This document shows, piece after piece, positions 1 through 9,105 of a stretch of 64,000 nt of DNA. Below the pieces are notes generated by a model, which saw only the letters and a program-made list of their open reading frames with translations, was not told the DNA's origin and made no database searches. Positions within the stretch are counted from its first letter, which is position 1; every line of letters begins with the position of its first letter. Source of the stretch: an uncultured Collinsella sp. (lineage in GTDB: Bacteria > Actinomycetota > Coriobacteriia > Coriobacteriales > Coriobacteriaceae). A program made the translations under genes and the position numbers. The DNA lies in NCBI GenBank assembly GCA_902495355.1, contig CABUWV010000010.1, forward strand, positions 30,652-94,651, given 5' to 3'.

Positions 1-1
1 C

Positions 2-172
2 GCCTTTGACTTTGAGGGCGCTGAGGACTTCTCGGAGTACGAAGAGCTCGAGGATGCTGACGAGGACGTTGCCGTTGAAGCCATTGACGTGGCCGATGCT
101 GCGGATGAGAGCGTCGAGGTTGTCGATGCGGCGGATGCCGCGGACGATGCCGAGACCTCGGAGGGCGAGTAG
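2..172 (+). CDS. C-terminal fragment, probably Obg GTPase
   Basis: Only the last 56 codons are visible, in frame from base 2 to the TAG at 170-172. The tail is extremely acidic, rich in Asp, Glu and Ala, and holds no catalytic motif. Many Obg (CgtA) ribosome-assembly GTPases end in such a tail, and obg commonly precedes nadD and rsfS in actinobacteria, so Obg is the best guess from context. It ends 3 bases before the nadD start, which suggests one operon. Nothing in the visible part proves the identity, because the G domain lies outside the window. Confidence 0.5.
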   Translation, partial: AFDFEGAEDFSEYEELEDADEDVAVEAIDVADAADESVEVVDAADAADDAETSEGE

Positions 173-175
173 GCC

Positions 176-853
176 ATGTCGCTGCGCGGTGGAATCGGTC
201 TGCCCGAGCTTCCTCTAGAGGACGGGCAGGAGTTTAGGCTCGGCATTATGGGTGGCACCTTTGATCCCATCCATTACGGGCACCTGGTGACCGCCGAGCA
301 GGCGCGCGAGTCGCTCGACTTGGATGCTGTGCTCTTTATGCCGGCGGGCTCTCCTGCCTTTAAGCTTGACAAGCCGGTGACGCCTGCCGAGGACCGTTAT
401 GCTATGACGGTCCTCGCCACCGCCGCGAACCCGGCCTTTTTGGCGAGCCGGTTCGAGATCGACCGCCCGGGCGTAACCTATACGGCCGATACGCTTCATG
501 CCCTTCGCGACTTTTACCCGCCGCAGGTAAAGCTCTACTTTATTACGGGCGCCGACGCGATTATCGATATCGTGACCTGGCATGATGCCGAACGAATCGC
601 TGAGCTTGCTACCTTTATTGCGGCGACGCGACCGGGCTTTGATATCGATACGGCGCGTGCCCGAATCAAAGAGTCGGGGCTGCCGTTCGACGTGCGCTAT
701 ATTCAGATTCCGGCGCTGGCGATCAGCTCGACGAACATTCGTAAGCGAGTTGCCCGCGGCATGAGCGTGCGCTATCTTACGAGCGAGTCCGTGCTCGGCT
801 ACATTCGCAAACGCAGACTATATGCCGATTTGAGCCAAGAAGATTTTGAGTGA
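176..853 (+). CDS. nadD: nicotinate-nucleotide adenylyltransferase
   Basis: Transfers AMP from ATP to nicotinate mononucleotide to make deamido-NAD in cytosolic NAD synthesis. The 225-residue protein carries the nucleotidyltransferase signature GGTFDPIHYGH at about residues 26-36, with the HxGH-type motif, and the C-terminal ISSTNIRKR motif near residue 183. About 20 residues precede the usual start of the fold, so initiation could be slightly downstream, but the ATG at 176 directly follows the preceding stop. It overlaps yqeK by a few bases. The order nadD-yqeK-rsfS is standard in Gram-positive bacteria and supports the call. Confidence 0.95.
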   Translation: MSLRGGIGLPELPLEDGQEFRLGIMGGTFDPIHYGHLVTAEQARESLDLDAVLFMPAGSPAFKLDKPVTPAEDRYAMTVLATAANPAFLASRFEIDRPGVTYTADTLHALRDFYPPQVKLYFITGADAIIDIVTWHDAERIAELATFIAATRPGFDIDTARARIKESGLPFDVRYIQIPALAISSTNIRKRVARGMSVRYLTSESVLGYIRKRRLYADLSQEDFE

Positions 854-1475
854 TGGGGGGTCTACGTTGTCGGTAGAGGATCAGTTTGAGGGCGATGAAC
901 GCGCGCTGCTCAAGCGCATTCAAGAGCTGCTCGATGTTCGCATGAAGGATAAGCGCAAGCGCTATGTGCATTCGCTGGGTGTTGCCGAGACCGCACTTCA
1001 TCTGGCCGAGGTCTACGGCGTTGACCGCTTTGATGCCGCTGCCGCCGGCCTGATCCATGACTGGGACAAAGTGCTCTCCGACGACGAGCTCGTGGCCCGC
1101 GCGCTTCACTATGGCATCAAGGTTGCCGGTTCTCCTTCTGCCGCGACGCCGCTTTTGCATGGCCCTGTTGCCGCCTATGAGCTTCCGCAGCTTTTTCCCG
1201 AGCTGTCGCCGGCCGTTTTCCAGGCTGTCGACCGTCACACCGTGGGTGCCTGCGACATGACGCCGCTCGATATGGTGGTCTTTGTGGCCGATGCCATCGA
1301 GCCCAACCGCCACGGCGACTATGCGCATGCGCTGCGCAAGATGGTGGGGGAGTCGACGCTCGATGAGTTGTTCTTCTCCTGTTTTGCGCAGGGTCTGGTC
1401 TATGTGATCCAGTCCGGGCGCTATCTTTATCCCACGGCTATTACGATTTACAACCATTACGCCCAGCTGCGCTAG
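846..1475 (+). CDS. yqeK: YqeK family HD-domain hydrolase
   Basis: An HD-superfamily metal-dependent phosphohydrolase. Gram-positive YqeK proteins hydrolyse diadenosine tetraphosphate (Ap4A) symmetrically, and that is the likely role here. The first ligand His is near residue 42 and the HD pair, in LIHDWDK, is at about residues 71-72; further histidines follow in LLHGP and DRHTVG. The start is uncertain: TTG at 846 overlaps nadD by 8 bases, while TTG at 867 follows a run of Gs at 855-860 that could act as a ribosome site. Both keep the whole domain. It lies between nadD and rsfS, as in Bacillus. Confidence 0.88.
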   Translation: MSDGGSTLSVEDQFEGDERALLKRIQELLDVRMKDKRKRYVHSLGVAETALHLAEVYGVDRFDAAAAGLIHDWDKVLSDDELVARALHYGIKVAGSPSAATPLLHGPVAAYELPQLFPELSPAVFQAVDRHTVGACDMTPLDMVVFVADAIEPNRHGDYAHALRKMVGESTLDELFFSCFAQGLVYVIQSGRYLYPTAITIYNHYAQLR

Positions 1476-1502
1476 CTCGGGCTGTCTAGAAAGAGGTATT
1501 CC

Positions 1503-1958
1503 ATGGCCGACGAGACCATGACCGACGAGCAGATTCTTGAAGGCGTGGAGCACAAGAGCTTCGCCGCCACGTCCGACCGCACTGCCGCCTCGCTGTCCGC
1601 GAGCGGTGTCGCCGCCGAGGATGTCGCCCGCGCCGCCGCGCAGGCCGCCTACGACAAGAAGGGCGAGGACGTTCAGGTGCTCGACCTGACCGAGCTTTCC
1701 GATGTGTGCGACTACTTTGTGCTTGCCACCGGTGCCAACAACCGCCAGGTCGATTCAATTGTCGACGAGATCGAGGAGAAGGTCGCCGAGGCTTGCGGCG
1801 AGCATCCGTTCTCCATCGAGGGCCGCGAGCAGAAGACTTGGATGCTCATGGACTACGGTTCGGTTGTCGTCCACGTCTTCACTCCCGAAGCCCGCGACTT
1901 CTACCGCCTCGAGAAACTCTGGGGAGACGCCCCCCAGCTCCCCCTCAATCTCCTCTAG
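1503..1958 (+). CDS. rsfS: ribosome silencing factor RsfS
   Basis: RsfS binds ribosomal protein L14 on the 50S subunit and blocks subunit joining when nutrients are scarce. The conserved domain runs from about residue 39 to the end and shows the family stretches DYFVLATG and KTWMLMDYGSVVVHVF. At 151 residues it is longer than usual (about 105-120), because of an Ala-rich, charged N-terminal extension of roughly 38 residues. An AAAGAGG ribosome site precedes the ATG. It closes the obg-nadD-yqeK-rsfS group and is followed by an intrinsic terminator. Confidence 0.94.
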   Translation: MADETMTDEQILEGVEHKSFAATSDRTAASLSASGVAAEDVARAAAQAAYDKKGEDVQVLDLTELSDVCDYFVLATGANNRQVDSIVDEIEEKVAEACGEHPFSIEGREQKTWMLMDYGSVVVHVFTPEARDFYRLEKLWGDAPQLPLNLL

Positions 1959-1999
1959 TAGCTCATTTGAGACGGGGTTTAGCTACCCTCACGCATATC

Positions 2000-2042
2000 G
2001 CCGGGCAGTTGCGGTTTTCCGCAGCTACCCGGCTTTCTTTTT
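2000..2042 (+). terminator. intrinsic terminator after rsfS
   Basis: The outer stem GCCGGG/CCCGGC and inner stem TGCGG/CCGCA close on a TTTT loop and are followed by TTTCTTTTT. It separates the + strand rsfS operon from the convergent dinB gene, whose stop lies 13 bases further on. Confidence 0.85.
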
Positions 2043-2054
2043 GCCCAAAGGCGG

Positions 2055-3308
2055 TTAATCGTTGAAGCGGGATTGGCGGCCGAAGGAAAGGGCGGTGTCG
2101 CCGAATTTGTCTCGGACGGCGTCGATGGCGACGGAGAGGTCGCGGCGGTCGCTGGATTGGGCTCCGCGGTCATCGATCTCGCAGAACAGGTCGGTCTGGA
2201 TGCCGCCTTGGTGGTCGAAGTCGCTCATGCCGATGCCCGCTAAGCGAACATGCATGCCTTCCTGCCAGATGTTGTCGAGCAGTTCGAGTGCAACCGCCAC
2301 GAAGATGTTCTCATCGTCGGTCGGATGAGGCAGCCGGCGCTGTGCCGTACGCCCGCTGCCATACGAATACTTAAGCTTGAGCGTTACCGTGGCACCCGTC
2401 AGCCCCTGACGGCGCAGACGGCGCCCCACTGACTCTCCCAACAGAGCAATCGCTGCCTCAATATCCCCACGCTCAGTCAAATCTTTCGCAAAGGTGCGTT
2501 CATTGCTGACCGACTTGACCTCGCGCTCTTCATCGAGGCTCGTGACTTCAGAGATTTCGAGTCCCAGCGCACGCTGACGCATGCGCACGCCGTTGACGCC
2601 AAAAATAGAGGCCAAGGTGGATTCCGGTGCACGTGATAGCTCGCCGAGGGTGTAGATGCGCATGCGGCGCAGTCGCTCCTCGGCCGAGCGCCCGATGCCG
2701 CTCATGGCAGACACTGGTAGCGCGGCCAAAAAGCGCTGTTCCGTCCCGGGGCGCACGATGGTCAGCCCAAACGGCTTATCCCGCTCGCTTGCGATCTTTG
2801 CGACCGTCTTGTTGCAGCCCACGCCAATGGAGCAGGTCACTCCCAGCGCTGCCACGCGGTCGCTTATACGCCGCGCAACCAGCAGCGGGTCTTCGGGCGC
2901 AAAGCGACCCGGTGTGATATCGATAAAGGCTTCGTCGATGGATACGCGCTCCACGCGCGGCGTCTCGTCGGCGAGAATCGCCATGACCTGCGCGCTCACC
3001 TCGCGGTAGCGATCAAAATGCCCATGCGTCCAAATGGCCTGCGGGCACAGGCTCCGTGCCTCGGCCGAGGCCATGGCAGAGTGCACGCCAAAGCGACGCG
3101 CCTCATACGAACACGTGGACACGACGCCACGCGAATCGGCGTCTCCGCCCACGATGAGCGGCTTTCCGCGCCATTCGGGATGATCGAGCATCTCCACGCT
3201 CGCAAAAAACGCATCAAGGTCCATCAGACCCACCGCCGGACCCGTCCAGGGAGGCGGCGTGACGCCCATGGCATCCTCATAACCGTATGTATGTTCGCGT
3301 CTTTCCAT
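2055..3308 (-). CDS. dinB: DNA polymerase IV (Y family)
   Basis: Error-prone translesion polymerase of the DinB/Pol IV family. Metal-binding residues appear in MDLDAFFASVE (residues 29-39, Asp30) and SIDEAFIDIT (Asp125-Glu126). Helix-hairpin-helix and little-finger regions follow, for 417 residues in all. The N terminus has about 25 extra residues before the usual MDLDAFF, so a later start is possible. On the minus strand a TATACT hexamer sits 6 bases upstream of the ATG with no recognisable ribosome site, which suggests a leaderless transcript. No LexA-like box was obvious. Confidence 0.93.
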   Translation of the reverse strand: MERREHTYGYEDAMGVTPPPWTGPAVGLMDLDAFFASVEMLDHPEWRGKPLIVGGDADSRGVVSTCSYEARRFGVHSAMASAEARSLCPQAIWTHGHFDRYREVSAQVMAILADETPRVERVSIDEAFIDITPGRFAPEDPLLVARRISDRVAALGVTCSIGVGCNKTVAKIASERDKPFGLTIVRPGTEQRFLAALPVSAMSGIGRSAEERLRRMRIYTLGELSRAPESTLASIFGVNGVRMRQRALGLEISEVTSLDEEREVKSVSNERTFAKDLTERGDIEAAIALLGESVGRRLRRQGLTGATVTLKLKYSYGSGRTAQRRLPHPTDDENIFVAVALELLDNIWQEGMHVRLAGIGMSDFDHQGGIQTDLFCEIDDRGAQSSDRRDLSVAIDAVRDKFGDTALSFGRQSRFND

Positions 3309-3314
3309 GTCATG

Positions 3315-3320
3315 AGTATA
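3315..3320 (-). promoter_or_regulatory. -10 box of dinB, possible leaderless start
   Basis: Read on the minus strand this is TATACT, six bases before the dinB ATG. Transcription would begin at or within a base or two of the start codon. No convincing -35 was found. Confidence 0.45.
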
Positions 3321-3352
3321 CCGCGCAGCTCATGTGGGGTGCGTGTATGTGC

Positions 3353-3380
3353 TTGCAAATCCCGAATTCTTGTCTAAGAT
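3353..3380 (+). promoter_or_regulatory. promoter of the rpsP operon
   Basis: TTGCAA (3353-3358) and TAAGAT (3375-3380) are 16 bases apart. The resulting leader of about 120 bases contains a small GCAGC/GCTGC hairpin at 3477-3491, just before the rpsP ribosome site. Confidence 0.6.
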
Positions 3381-3509
3381 ATGGATTTGCCCTCGACTAC
3401 ACCGAAGAAGTTGGTCTCACGGACTTCACCTGCCCGCGTCGATGGCGTATTATGTTCAACTGTTTGTTTGTAGTTGCAGCCTAAAGCTGCTTGGTTGGAG
3501 GAGTTTCCT

Positions 3510-3851
3510 TTGGCAGTCAAGATTCGCCTTGCTCGTCACGGCGCTAAGAAGCGTCCGTACTACCGTGTCGTCGTCGCCGATTCCCGCGCCCCGCGTGACG
3601 GTCGTATCATCGAGGAGGTTGGCCGCTACAACCCGATGACCGCCCCCAAGACCATCAACCTTGACCTCGAGAAGATCGCCGACTGGCAGTCCAAGGGCGC
3701 TCAGCTCACCGACGCCGTCGCCGCTCTGGTCAAGGCCGCCAACGAGGGCGAGAAGACCGAGACCGTCGTCAAGAAGTCCAAGAAGCAGCTCGCCAAAGAG
3801 GCCGAGGCCGCTAAGGCTGCCGCTGAGGCCGCTGAGGGCGCCGAGGAGTAA
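3510..3851 (+). CDS. rpsP: 30S ribosomal protein S16
   Basis: Small-subunit protein bound to 16S rRNA. The N terminus [18 protein letters not shown] is the S16 signature. I place the start at TTG 3510, after GGTTGGAGGAG at 3493-3503, because this yields the family N terminus; an in-frame ATG at 3474 would add 12 non-family residues. At 113 residues it exceeds the usual 80-90, the excess being a Lys/Glu/Ala tail as in many actinobacteria. It heads the rpsP-khpA-rimM-trmD operon, with the next gene 3 bases away. Confidence 0.96.
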   Translation: MAVKIRLARHGAKKRPYYRVVVADSRAPRDGRIIEEVGRYNPMTAPKTINLDLEKIADWQSKGAQLTDAVAALVKAANEGEKTETVVKKSKKQLAKEAEAAKAAAEAAEGAEE

Positions 3852-3854
3852 ATC

Positions 3855-4139
3855 GTGCCTGAGGTTGACGCTGCACAGCTCGAGGGTGAGGCAATGCTCT
3901 CAGATCGCATCGCCGATCTCGTCGAATATCTCGTTGTTCAGATCGTCGACGACCCGGATTCCGTGAGCCTTGAGGTCATCGATGGTGATGACGCCTCTAC
4001 GATTGAGGTTTCGGTCGCCGAGGATGACGTCGCTAAGGTCATCGGCCGTCGTGGCCGTACCATCAAGGCCATTCGCACGCTCGCCCGTGCACTGGCCGCT
4101 CGCCTCGACACTGCTGTCGAGGTAGAGGTTCTGGGCTAG
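3855..4139 (+). CDS. khpA: KH-domain RNA-binding protein KhpA
   Basis: Small single-KH RNA-binding protein, which with KhpB (Jag/EloR) affects cell elongation and RNA metabolism in Gram-positive bacteria. The KH core shows VIGRRGRTIKAIR (GxxG loop GRRG). The start shown is GTG 3855; ATG 3894, preceded by GAGGGTGAGG, would give an 81-residue protein closer to the family length and may be the true start. The position between rpsP and rimM is diagnostic. Confidence 0.9.
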   Translation: MPEVDAAQLEGEAMLSDRIADLVEYLVVQIVDDPDSVSLEVIDGDDASTIEVSVAEDDVAKVIGRRGRTIKAIRTLARALAARLDTAVEVEVLG

Positions 4140-4143
4140 GACC

Positions 4144-4665
4144 TTGAGGTCCCAGTACAAAAACATCGCCCGTGTGGTCAAGCCGCACGGAAGGAAGGGG
4201 GAGGTCCTCGCGCAGCCGCTGCGGGGGCTTCCTTCTGTATTAGAGCCGGGCATGCGCGTCGCCCTGACGCCGCCGGCGCTCAAGCGCGACCGCTTTTGCA
4301 CGGTCGTGTCCGTCACCGATACGGGCGATGGCGATCTGGTCTCGTTTGAGGGCATTGACGACTTGACGGCCGCCGAGGGCATCACGGGATGCTATGTGCT
4401 GGCAAATCGCGATGACTTTGAGCTCGATTCGCTCGACGCTGCCTATACCGACCTGATGGGTCGCGAGGTGGTCGACGAGCGCTTCGGTTCGCTCGGCATG
4501 ATCGTCGAGATCATGTCGACGCCCGCGAACGATGTTTGGGTTGTCGAGGGCGATCGGTACGGCGAGGTACTGATTCCCGTGATCGAGCAGGTTGTGCTCG
4601 ATCTTCCCGACACAGGAACAATTTCCGTCCACGTTATGGACGGCCTGATCGATATGGACAAGTAG
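4144..4665 (+). CDS. rimM: ribosome maturation factor RimM
   Basis: Assists 30S head assembly by binding S19. The N-terminal RimM beta-barrel begins IARVVKPHGRKGEV, and the C-terminal PRC-barrel is in VWVVEGDRYGEVLIPVI. The start is TTG 4144, 4 bases after the khpA stop. At 173 residues it has normal length. It sits between khpA and trmD, the usual order. Confidence 0.95.
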   Translation: MRSQYKNIARVVKPHGRKGEVLAQPLRGLPSVLEPGMRVALTPPALKRDRFCTVVSVTDTGDGDLVSFEGIDDLTAAEGITGCYVLANRDDFELDSLDAAYTDLMGREVVDERFGSLGMIVEIMSTPANDVWVVEGDRYGEVLIPVIEQVVLDLPDTGTISVHVMDGLIDMDK

Positions 4666-4675
4666 GGAGGACAAC

Positions 4676-5434
4676 ATGCTGATCGAGACCCTTTCGGTCT
4701 TTCCCGAGATGTTTGAGCCCGTTATGTCCACATCGATTTTGGGCCGCGCCCGCAAGGCCGGCCTTTTTGATTTTAAGGCGTATAACCTGCGCGACTGGAC
4801 GCACGACCGCCATCGTACCGTCGATGACGAGCCTTACGGCGGCGGGCAGGGCATGCTCATGAAGGTCGAGCCTATTGCCGAGGCCATCGAGGCCATCAGC
4901 TCCGAGGGTCCCAAGCCCACCGTAGTGTTCTTCACCCCCTGTGGCGAGCCCTTTACGCAACATGTGGCCGAGCGCCTGCTCAAAAGTGAGCGCCTGCTGT
5001 TTGTGTGCAGCCGCTACGAGGGCGTCGACGAGCGTGCGTATGCGTATGCCGATGAGCGTCTGTCGATCGGCGACTACGTGCTTACGGGTGGCGAACTTCC
5101 CGCTATGGTCGTTGCCGATGCCGTCGTACGCCTGATTCCCGGCGCCCTGGGCGACGAGATGAGCAATGTGGACGAGTCGTTCTCGACCGCCGAGGACGGA
5201 GGCCTGCTCGAGTACGCGCAGTACACCCGTCCCGCCGAGTTCAACGGCGAGGGCGTGCCGCCGGTGCTCGTGAGTGGCGATCACGCCAAGGTCGATGCCT
5301 GGCGTCGCAAGAACGCCATCGAGCGCACCTGCCGCTGGCGTCCCGATCTGATCGAGACGGCGCGCCTTACGCCCCAAGAGCGTGCGTACGCGCAGGAGAT
5401 TTTGGACGCTTCGTATTCGCAGAGCGAGGAGTGA
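4676..5434 (+). CDS. trmD: tRNA (guanine-37-N1)-methyltransferase
   Basis: SPOUT-class enzyme that makes m1G37 in tRNA and prevents +1 frameshifting. The N-terminal segment YGGGQGMLMKVEP and the knot region YVLTGGELPAMVV, which binds S-adenosylmethionine, are both clear. At 252 residues it is full length. Its ATG follows AGGGAGGACAAC, 10 bases after rimM. Its stop overlaps the start region of lepB, so the two are probably translationally coupled. Unusually, rplS does not follow and lies 8 kb downstream. Confidence 0.97.
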   Translation: MLIETLSVFPEMFEPVMSTSILGRARKAGLFDFKAYNLRDWTHDRHRTVDDEPYGGGQGMLMKVEPIAEAIEAISSEGPKPTVVFFTPCGEPFTQHVAERLLKSERLLFVCSRYEGVDERAYAYADERLSIGDYVLTGGELPAMVVADAVVRLIPGALGDEMSNVDESFSTAEDGGLLEYAQYTRPAEFNGEGVPPVLVSGDHAKVDAWRRKNAIERTCRWRPDLIETARLTPQERAYAQEILDASYSQSEE

Positions 5435-5436
5435 GA

Positions 5437-6000
5437 ATGGTTCCATCGCAGCATTCCGCGTTGAGGGGCGCTTTTGAGTGGATTGCGGTCATCGCGATCG
5501 CATTGGTCGCCACCTTCTTGATTCGCTCGTTTGTGGTCGAGCCCTTTGTGGTGCCCACCGGCTCCATGGAGTCCACGATCGAGATTGGCGACCAGATCCT
5601 GGCACAAAAGGTGAGCCTCGAGCTCGGTCAGCCCGTCAAGCAGGGCGATATCGTGGTGTTTCACAACCCCGATGGCACCTCCGAGCATGATGTTCTTGTC
5701 AAGCGTGTTATTGCCACGGCCGGCCAGACGGTCGACCTGCAGGATGGCAAGGTGGTCGTTGACGGCCAAGCGCTCGACGAGGACTATACGATGGGCATGA
5801 GCTGGCCGCTTTCGGTCCAAGCGCCCGGCGCTCAGGTAAGCTATCCCTACACGGTTCCCGACGGGTGCGTGTGGGTGATGGGCGACAACCGCGAAAACTC
5901 TGCCGACTCACGCTACTTTGGTCCCGTCGATCGCTCTGATTTGATCGCTGTGGCGCTTGTGCGCTACTGGCCGCTCAACCGCATCGGCGCTATTGACTAA
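5437..6000 (+). CDS. lepB: signal peptidase I
   Basis: Membrane serine/lysine protease (S26) that removes signal peptides on the outer face of the membrane. One N-terminal membrane helix (about residues 10-30) precedes the catalytic Ser in PTGSMEST; the catalytic Lys is in DVLVKRVIATAG, and GDNRENSADSR is the late conserved box. At 187 residues it is a compact Gram-positive type. I prefer ATG 5437 over GTG 5431, since GAGCGAGGAG spaces well to it. Confidence 0.95.
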   Translation: MVPSQHSALRGAFEWIAVIAIALVATFLIRSFVVEPFVVPTGSMESTIEIGDQILAQKVSLELGQPVKQGDIVVFHNPDGTSEHDVLVKRVIATAGQTVDLQDGKVVVDGQALDEDYTMGMSWPLSVQAPGAQVSYPYTVPDGCVWVMGDNRENSADSRYFGPVDRSDLIAVALVRYWPLNRIGAID

Positions 6001-6007
6001 AAACCGC

Positions 6008-6013
6008 TATAGT
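6008..6013 (+). promoter_or_regulatory. possible -10 box upstream of glyQ
   Basis: A TATAGT hexamer lies 46 bases before the glyQ ATG. No good -35 was found at normal spacing. The 59-base gap is too short for a T-box leader. Confidence 0.4.
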
Positions 6014-6059
6014 ACAGTACCTAACCGTGTAATCGTTTCGACGAGGGGATATTAGAGGC

Positions 6060-6971
6060 ATGAACGCTTCATCGCTTTCCTTCCAAGACATCATCCTGCG
6101 CCTCCAGCAGTACTGGGGCGAGCAGGGCTGCGTCATTATGCAGCCCTATGACTCCGAGGTCGGTGCCGGTACCTTCCATACCGCGACCACGCTGCGCTCG
6201 CTCGGTCCCGCCGAGTGGCGCACCTGCTATGCGCAGCCTTGCCGCCGTCCTGCCGACGGCCGCTACGGCGAGAATCCCAACCGCATGCAGCACTACTATC
6301 AGTTCCAGGTGCTCATTAAGCCCTCGCCGGTCAACGCCCAGGAGCTTTACCTGGGGTCTCTTGCCGCTATCGGTCTGGACCCCAACGACCATGACGTCCG
6401 TTTTGTCGAGGACGACTGGGAGAGCCCGACGCTGGGCGCCTGGGGCCTTGGCTGGGAGGTCTGGCTCAACGGCATGGAGGTCACGCAGTTTACGTACTTC
6501 CAGCAGGTGGGCGGCATCGAGGTCGACCCTGTGCCCGTCGAGATTACCTATGGTCTGGAGCGCATCGCCATGTACGCTCAGGGCGTCAACTCCGTCTACG
6601 ATCTGGTGTGGAGCTATCTGCCCGATGGCACGCCGATGACCTATGGCGACGTGTTCCTGGAGAACGAGCGCGAGTTTAGCGCCTACAACTTTGAGGTCGC
6701 CAACGTCGAGATGATGCGTCAGAAGTTTGACGACTACGAGGCCGAGTGCCACTCCTGCCTTGAGCGCAAGCTGCCGCTGCCCGCTTACGACTGCGTCATG
6801 AAGTGCAGCCATGCCTTCAACCTGCTCGATGCCCGCGGTGCGCTGTCCGCGGTCGAGCGCGCCAACTACATTCTGCGCGTCCGCGCCGTCGCCAAGGCGT
6901 GCTGCGAGGCCTATATGGCCGAGGTCGCCGGAGTCAACGAGAATGCCGACCAGGAAGGCGAGGTGGCGTAA
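6060..6971 (+). CDS. glyQ: glycyl-tRNA synthetase alpha subunit
   Basis: Catalytic alpha chain of the bacterial alpha2beta2 GlyRS, class IIc. The conserved start [19 protein letters not shown] and the region [16 protein letters not shown] are present. At 303 residues it is full length. glyS starts 4 bases after its stop, so the subunits are co-translated. In Bacillus the glyQ-glyS-yqfL group follows recO; here it lies between lepB and ppdK. Confidence 0.98.
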   Translation: MNASSLSFQDIILRLQQYWGEQGCVIMQPYDSEVGAGTFHTATTLRSLGPAEWRTCYAQPCRRPADGRYGENPNRMQHYYQFQVLIKPSPVNAQELYLGSLAAIGLDPNDHDVRFVEDDWESPTLGAWGLGWEVWLNGMEVTQFTYFQQVGGIEVDPVPVEITYGLERIAMYAQGVNSVYDLVWSYLPDGTPMTYGDVFLENEREFSAYNFEVANVEMMRQKFDDYEAECHSCLERKLPLPAYDCVMKCSHAFNLLDARGALSAVERANYILRVRAVAKACCEAYMAEVAGVNENADQEGEVA

Positions 6972-6974
6972 GCC

Positions 6975-9071
6975 ATGGCAGACGCTAAGGATTTCCTGTT
7001 TGAAATCGGTACGGAGGAAATGCCCTCCGCACCGCTGAACAATGCCGTCAAGCAGCTTGGCACCATGATCGCCAAGGGTCTCGACGAGGCCGGTCTGGCC
7101 CACGGCGAGGTCCGCGTGATCTCGAGCCCGCGCCGCCTGGCTGCGCTCGTTGCCGACGTCGCCACCGCGACCGATGAGGTCCATGAGGTCAAGCGCGGCC
7201 CCGCGGCAAGCATTGCCTTTGATGCCGACGGTAACGCCACCAAGGCCGCCCAGGGCTTTGCCCGCAAGTGCGGTGTGGCTGCCGAGGACCTGGTCCGTCG
7301 CGAGGACACCGACGGCCGCGAGTACGTGTTCGCCGAGAAGAACATTCCCTCCGCTCCGGCTACGCCGATCCTGACGGCTCTGTGCGAGAAGACCATCGCC
7401 GGCCTGCAGTGGCCCAACTACCGCAGCCAGCGCTGGGGCCACGAGCACGCGACTTTTGTTCGTCCGGTCCGTTGGATTTGCTGTCTTTTGGGTGAGGACG
7501 TCGTGCCCGTGTCGTTTGCCGACGTGACGAGCGGCAACACCACGCGCGGTCATCGCGTGCTTGGCCCCGGTGACCATGTGGTCGCTAGCCCCGCCGTCTA
7601 CGAGCAGGTGCTCGAGGACGCTGGCGTGCTCTCTGCCGAGCGCCGTCGTGAGGCCATCCTTGCCGGTATCGCCGAGGTCGAGGCCGCTCGCCCCGGTTGC
7701 CATGTCGACACGCCTAAGAAGGTCTTTGAGGAGGTCATTAACCTCTGCGAGTGGCCGACGGTGCTCGTCGGTACCTTCGACGAGGAGTTCCTCAAGGTCC
7801 CGCACGAGATCATCTGCGAGTCCATGCTCACCAACCAGCGCTACTTCCCGATCTATGACGGCGAGGGCAAGCTCACGCGTGAGTTCGTGGTCGTTTCCAA
7901 CAGCAAGCCCGAGAACGCCGAGCGCGTGATCGACGGCAACGAGCGCGTCGTGCGCGCCCGTCTGGACGACGCAAAGTTCTTCTACGAGGAGGACCTGAAG
8001 ATCTCCCTCGATGAGTTCCGTGAGCGTCTGGCCAAGGTTGCCTTCCAGGAGAAGCTCGGTAGCGTGCTCGCCAAGTCCGAGCGCATCGAGCAGCTCGCGC
8101 TTGCTATCGCCCGCGAGGCTCACCTGGGCGCTCATCTTGCCGCCGACGCTGCTCGCGCCGCGCACCTGTGCAAGGCAGACCTGGTGTCCAACGCCGTCGT
8201 CGAGTTCACGAGCCAGCAGGGCGTGATGGGCGGCTACTACGCCACCGCGATGGGGGAGAACGACGAGGTCGCTCATGCTATTCGCGATCACTATCGTCCT
8301 CGCTTTGCCGGTGACGAGCTGCCCGAGGGCACCGCTGGCTGCATCGTGGCCTGCGCCGACAAGCTCGATACCATTGCCGGTATCTTTGCCATCGGCGAGC
8401 CCCCGACCGGCTCCTCCGACCCGTACGCGCTGCGTCGCGCCGCCATCGGCATCATCAACATCCTGCGCGATCGCCTGCCGATTGACCCCACGTCGCTCAT
8501 CGACTTCGCGCTTGAGCTCTATAGCGAGCAGGGTATCGAGTTCGAAGCCGCCGAGGTCGCCCAGCAGGTTCGTGACTTCTTCCACGGCCGCCTGGTGAGC
8601 ATGGCCCGCGACGAGAAGATTCCGGCCGATACCGTCGCCGCCGTCTCCGCGGTGCACATCATCGCCCCGTCCGTCTTCTTCGCCCGCTGTGCCGCGCTCG
8701 ACGAGGCCCGCAAGAACGATGCCGAGACCTTCGACAACCTGGCTACCGCCTATGCCCGCGCTGCGCACATCTCCAAGCCCGAGCTGGGTGCGGAGTACGA
8801 CCGCAGCCTGATGGGCGAGGCCGAGCTCGCGCTCGCCGACGCCTCCGAGGCTGCTCAGGACGCTGTCGATGCCGCCCTTGCTGCCGAGGATTGCCCGGCC
8901 GCATTTGCTGCCCTTGCCGCCCTGCGTGCCCCCATCGACCGCTTCTTCGACGAGGTTATGGTCATGGACAAGGACGAGCAGCTTCGCGATAATCGCCTTA
9001 AGCTGCTCAACCGCTTCGAGGCCGTTTTCTCCGGCATCGCAAACATCGGTGAGCTTGCTCGCAAAAAGTAA
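6975..9071 (+). CDS. glyS: glycyl-tRNA synthetase beta subunit
   Basis: Beta chain of the tetrameric GlyRS, carrying tRNA-binding and anticodon-binding (DALR-like) regions. The family start FLFEIGTEEMPSAPL and the motif PPTGSSDPYALRRAAIG are visible. At 698 residues it is full length. ppsR follows after 34 bases with its own ribosome site AAAGGAG. Confidence 0.98.
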   Translation: MADAKDFLFEIGTEEMPSAPLNNAVKQLGTMIAKGLDEAGLAHGEVRVISSPRRLAALVADVATATDEVHEVKRGPAASIAFDADGNATKAAQGFARKCGVAAEDLVRREDTDGREYVFAEKNIPSAPATPILTALCEKTIAGLQWPNYRSQRWGHEHATFVRPVRWICCLLGEDVVPVSFADVTSGNTTRGHRVLGPGDHVVASPAVYEQVLEDAGVLSAERRREAILAGIAEVEAARPGCHVDTPKKVFEEVINLCEWPTVLVGTFDEEFLKVPHEIICESMLTNQRYFPIYDGEGKLTREFVVVSNSKPENAERVIDGNERVVRARLDDAKFFYEEDLKISLDEFRERLAKVAFQEKLGSVLAKSERIEQLALAIAREAHLGAHLAADAARAAHLCKADLVSNAVVEFTSQQGVMGGYYATAMGENDEVAHAIRDHYRPRFAGDELPEGTAGCIVACADKLDTIAGIFAIGEPPTGSSDPYALRRAAIGIINILRDRLPIDPTSLIDFALELYSEQGIEFEAAEVAQQVRDFFHGRLVSMARDEKIPADTVAAVSAVHIIAPSVFFARCAALDEARKNDAETFDNLATAYARAAHISKPELGAEYDRSLMGEAELALADASEAAQDAVDAALAAEDCPAAFAALAALRAPIDRFFDEVMVMDKDEQLRDNRLKLLNRFEAVFSGIANIGELARKK

Positions 9072-9105
9072 GCCAGCCTGCGCATAAGCGCAAAAGGAGC
9101 CCCGC

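Noticed and set aside
6001..6059. T-box riboswitch before glyQ
   Set aside because: The gap is only 59 bases and has no T-box sequence or terminator, far too short for the element.
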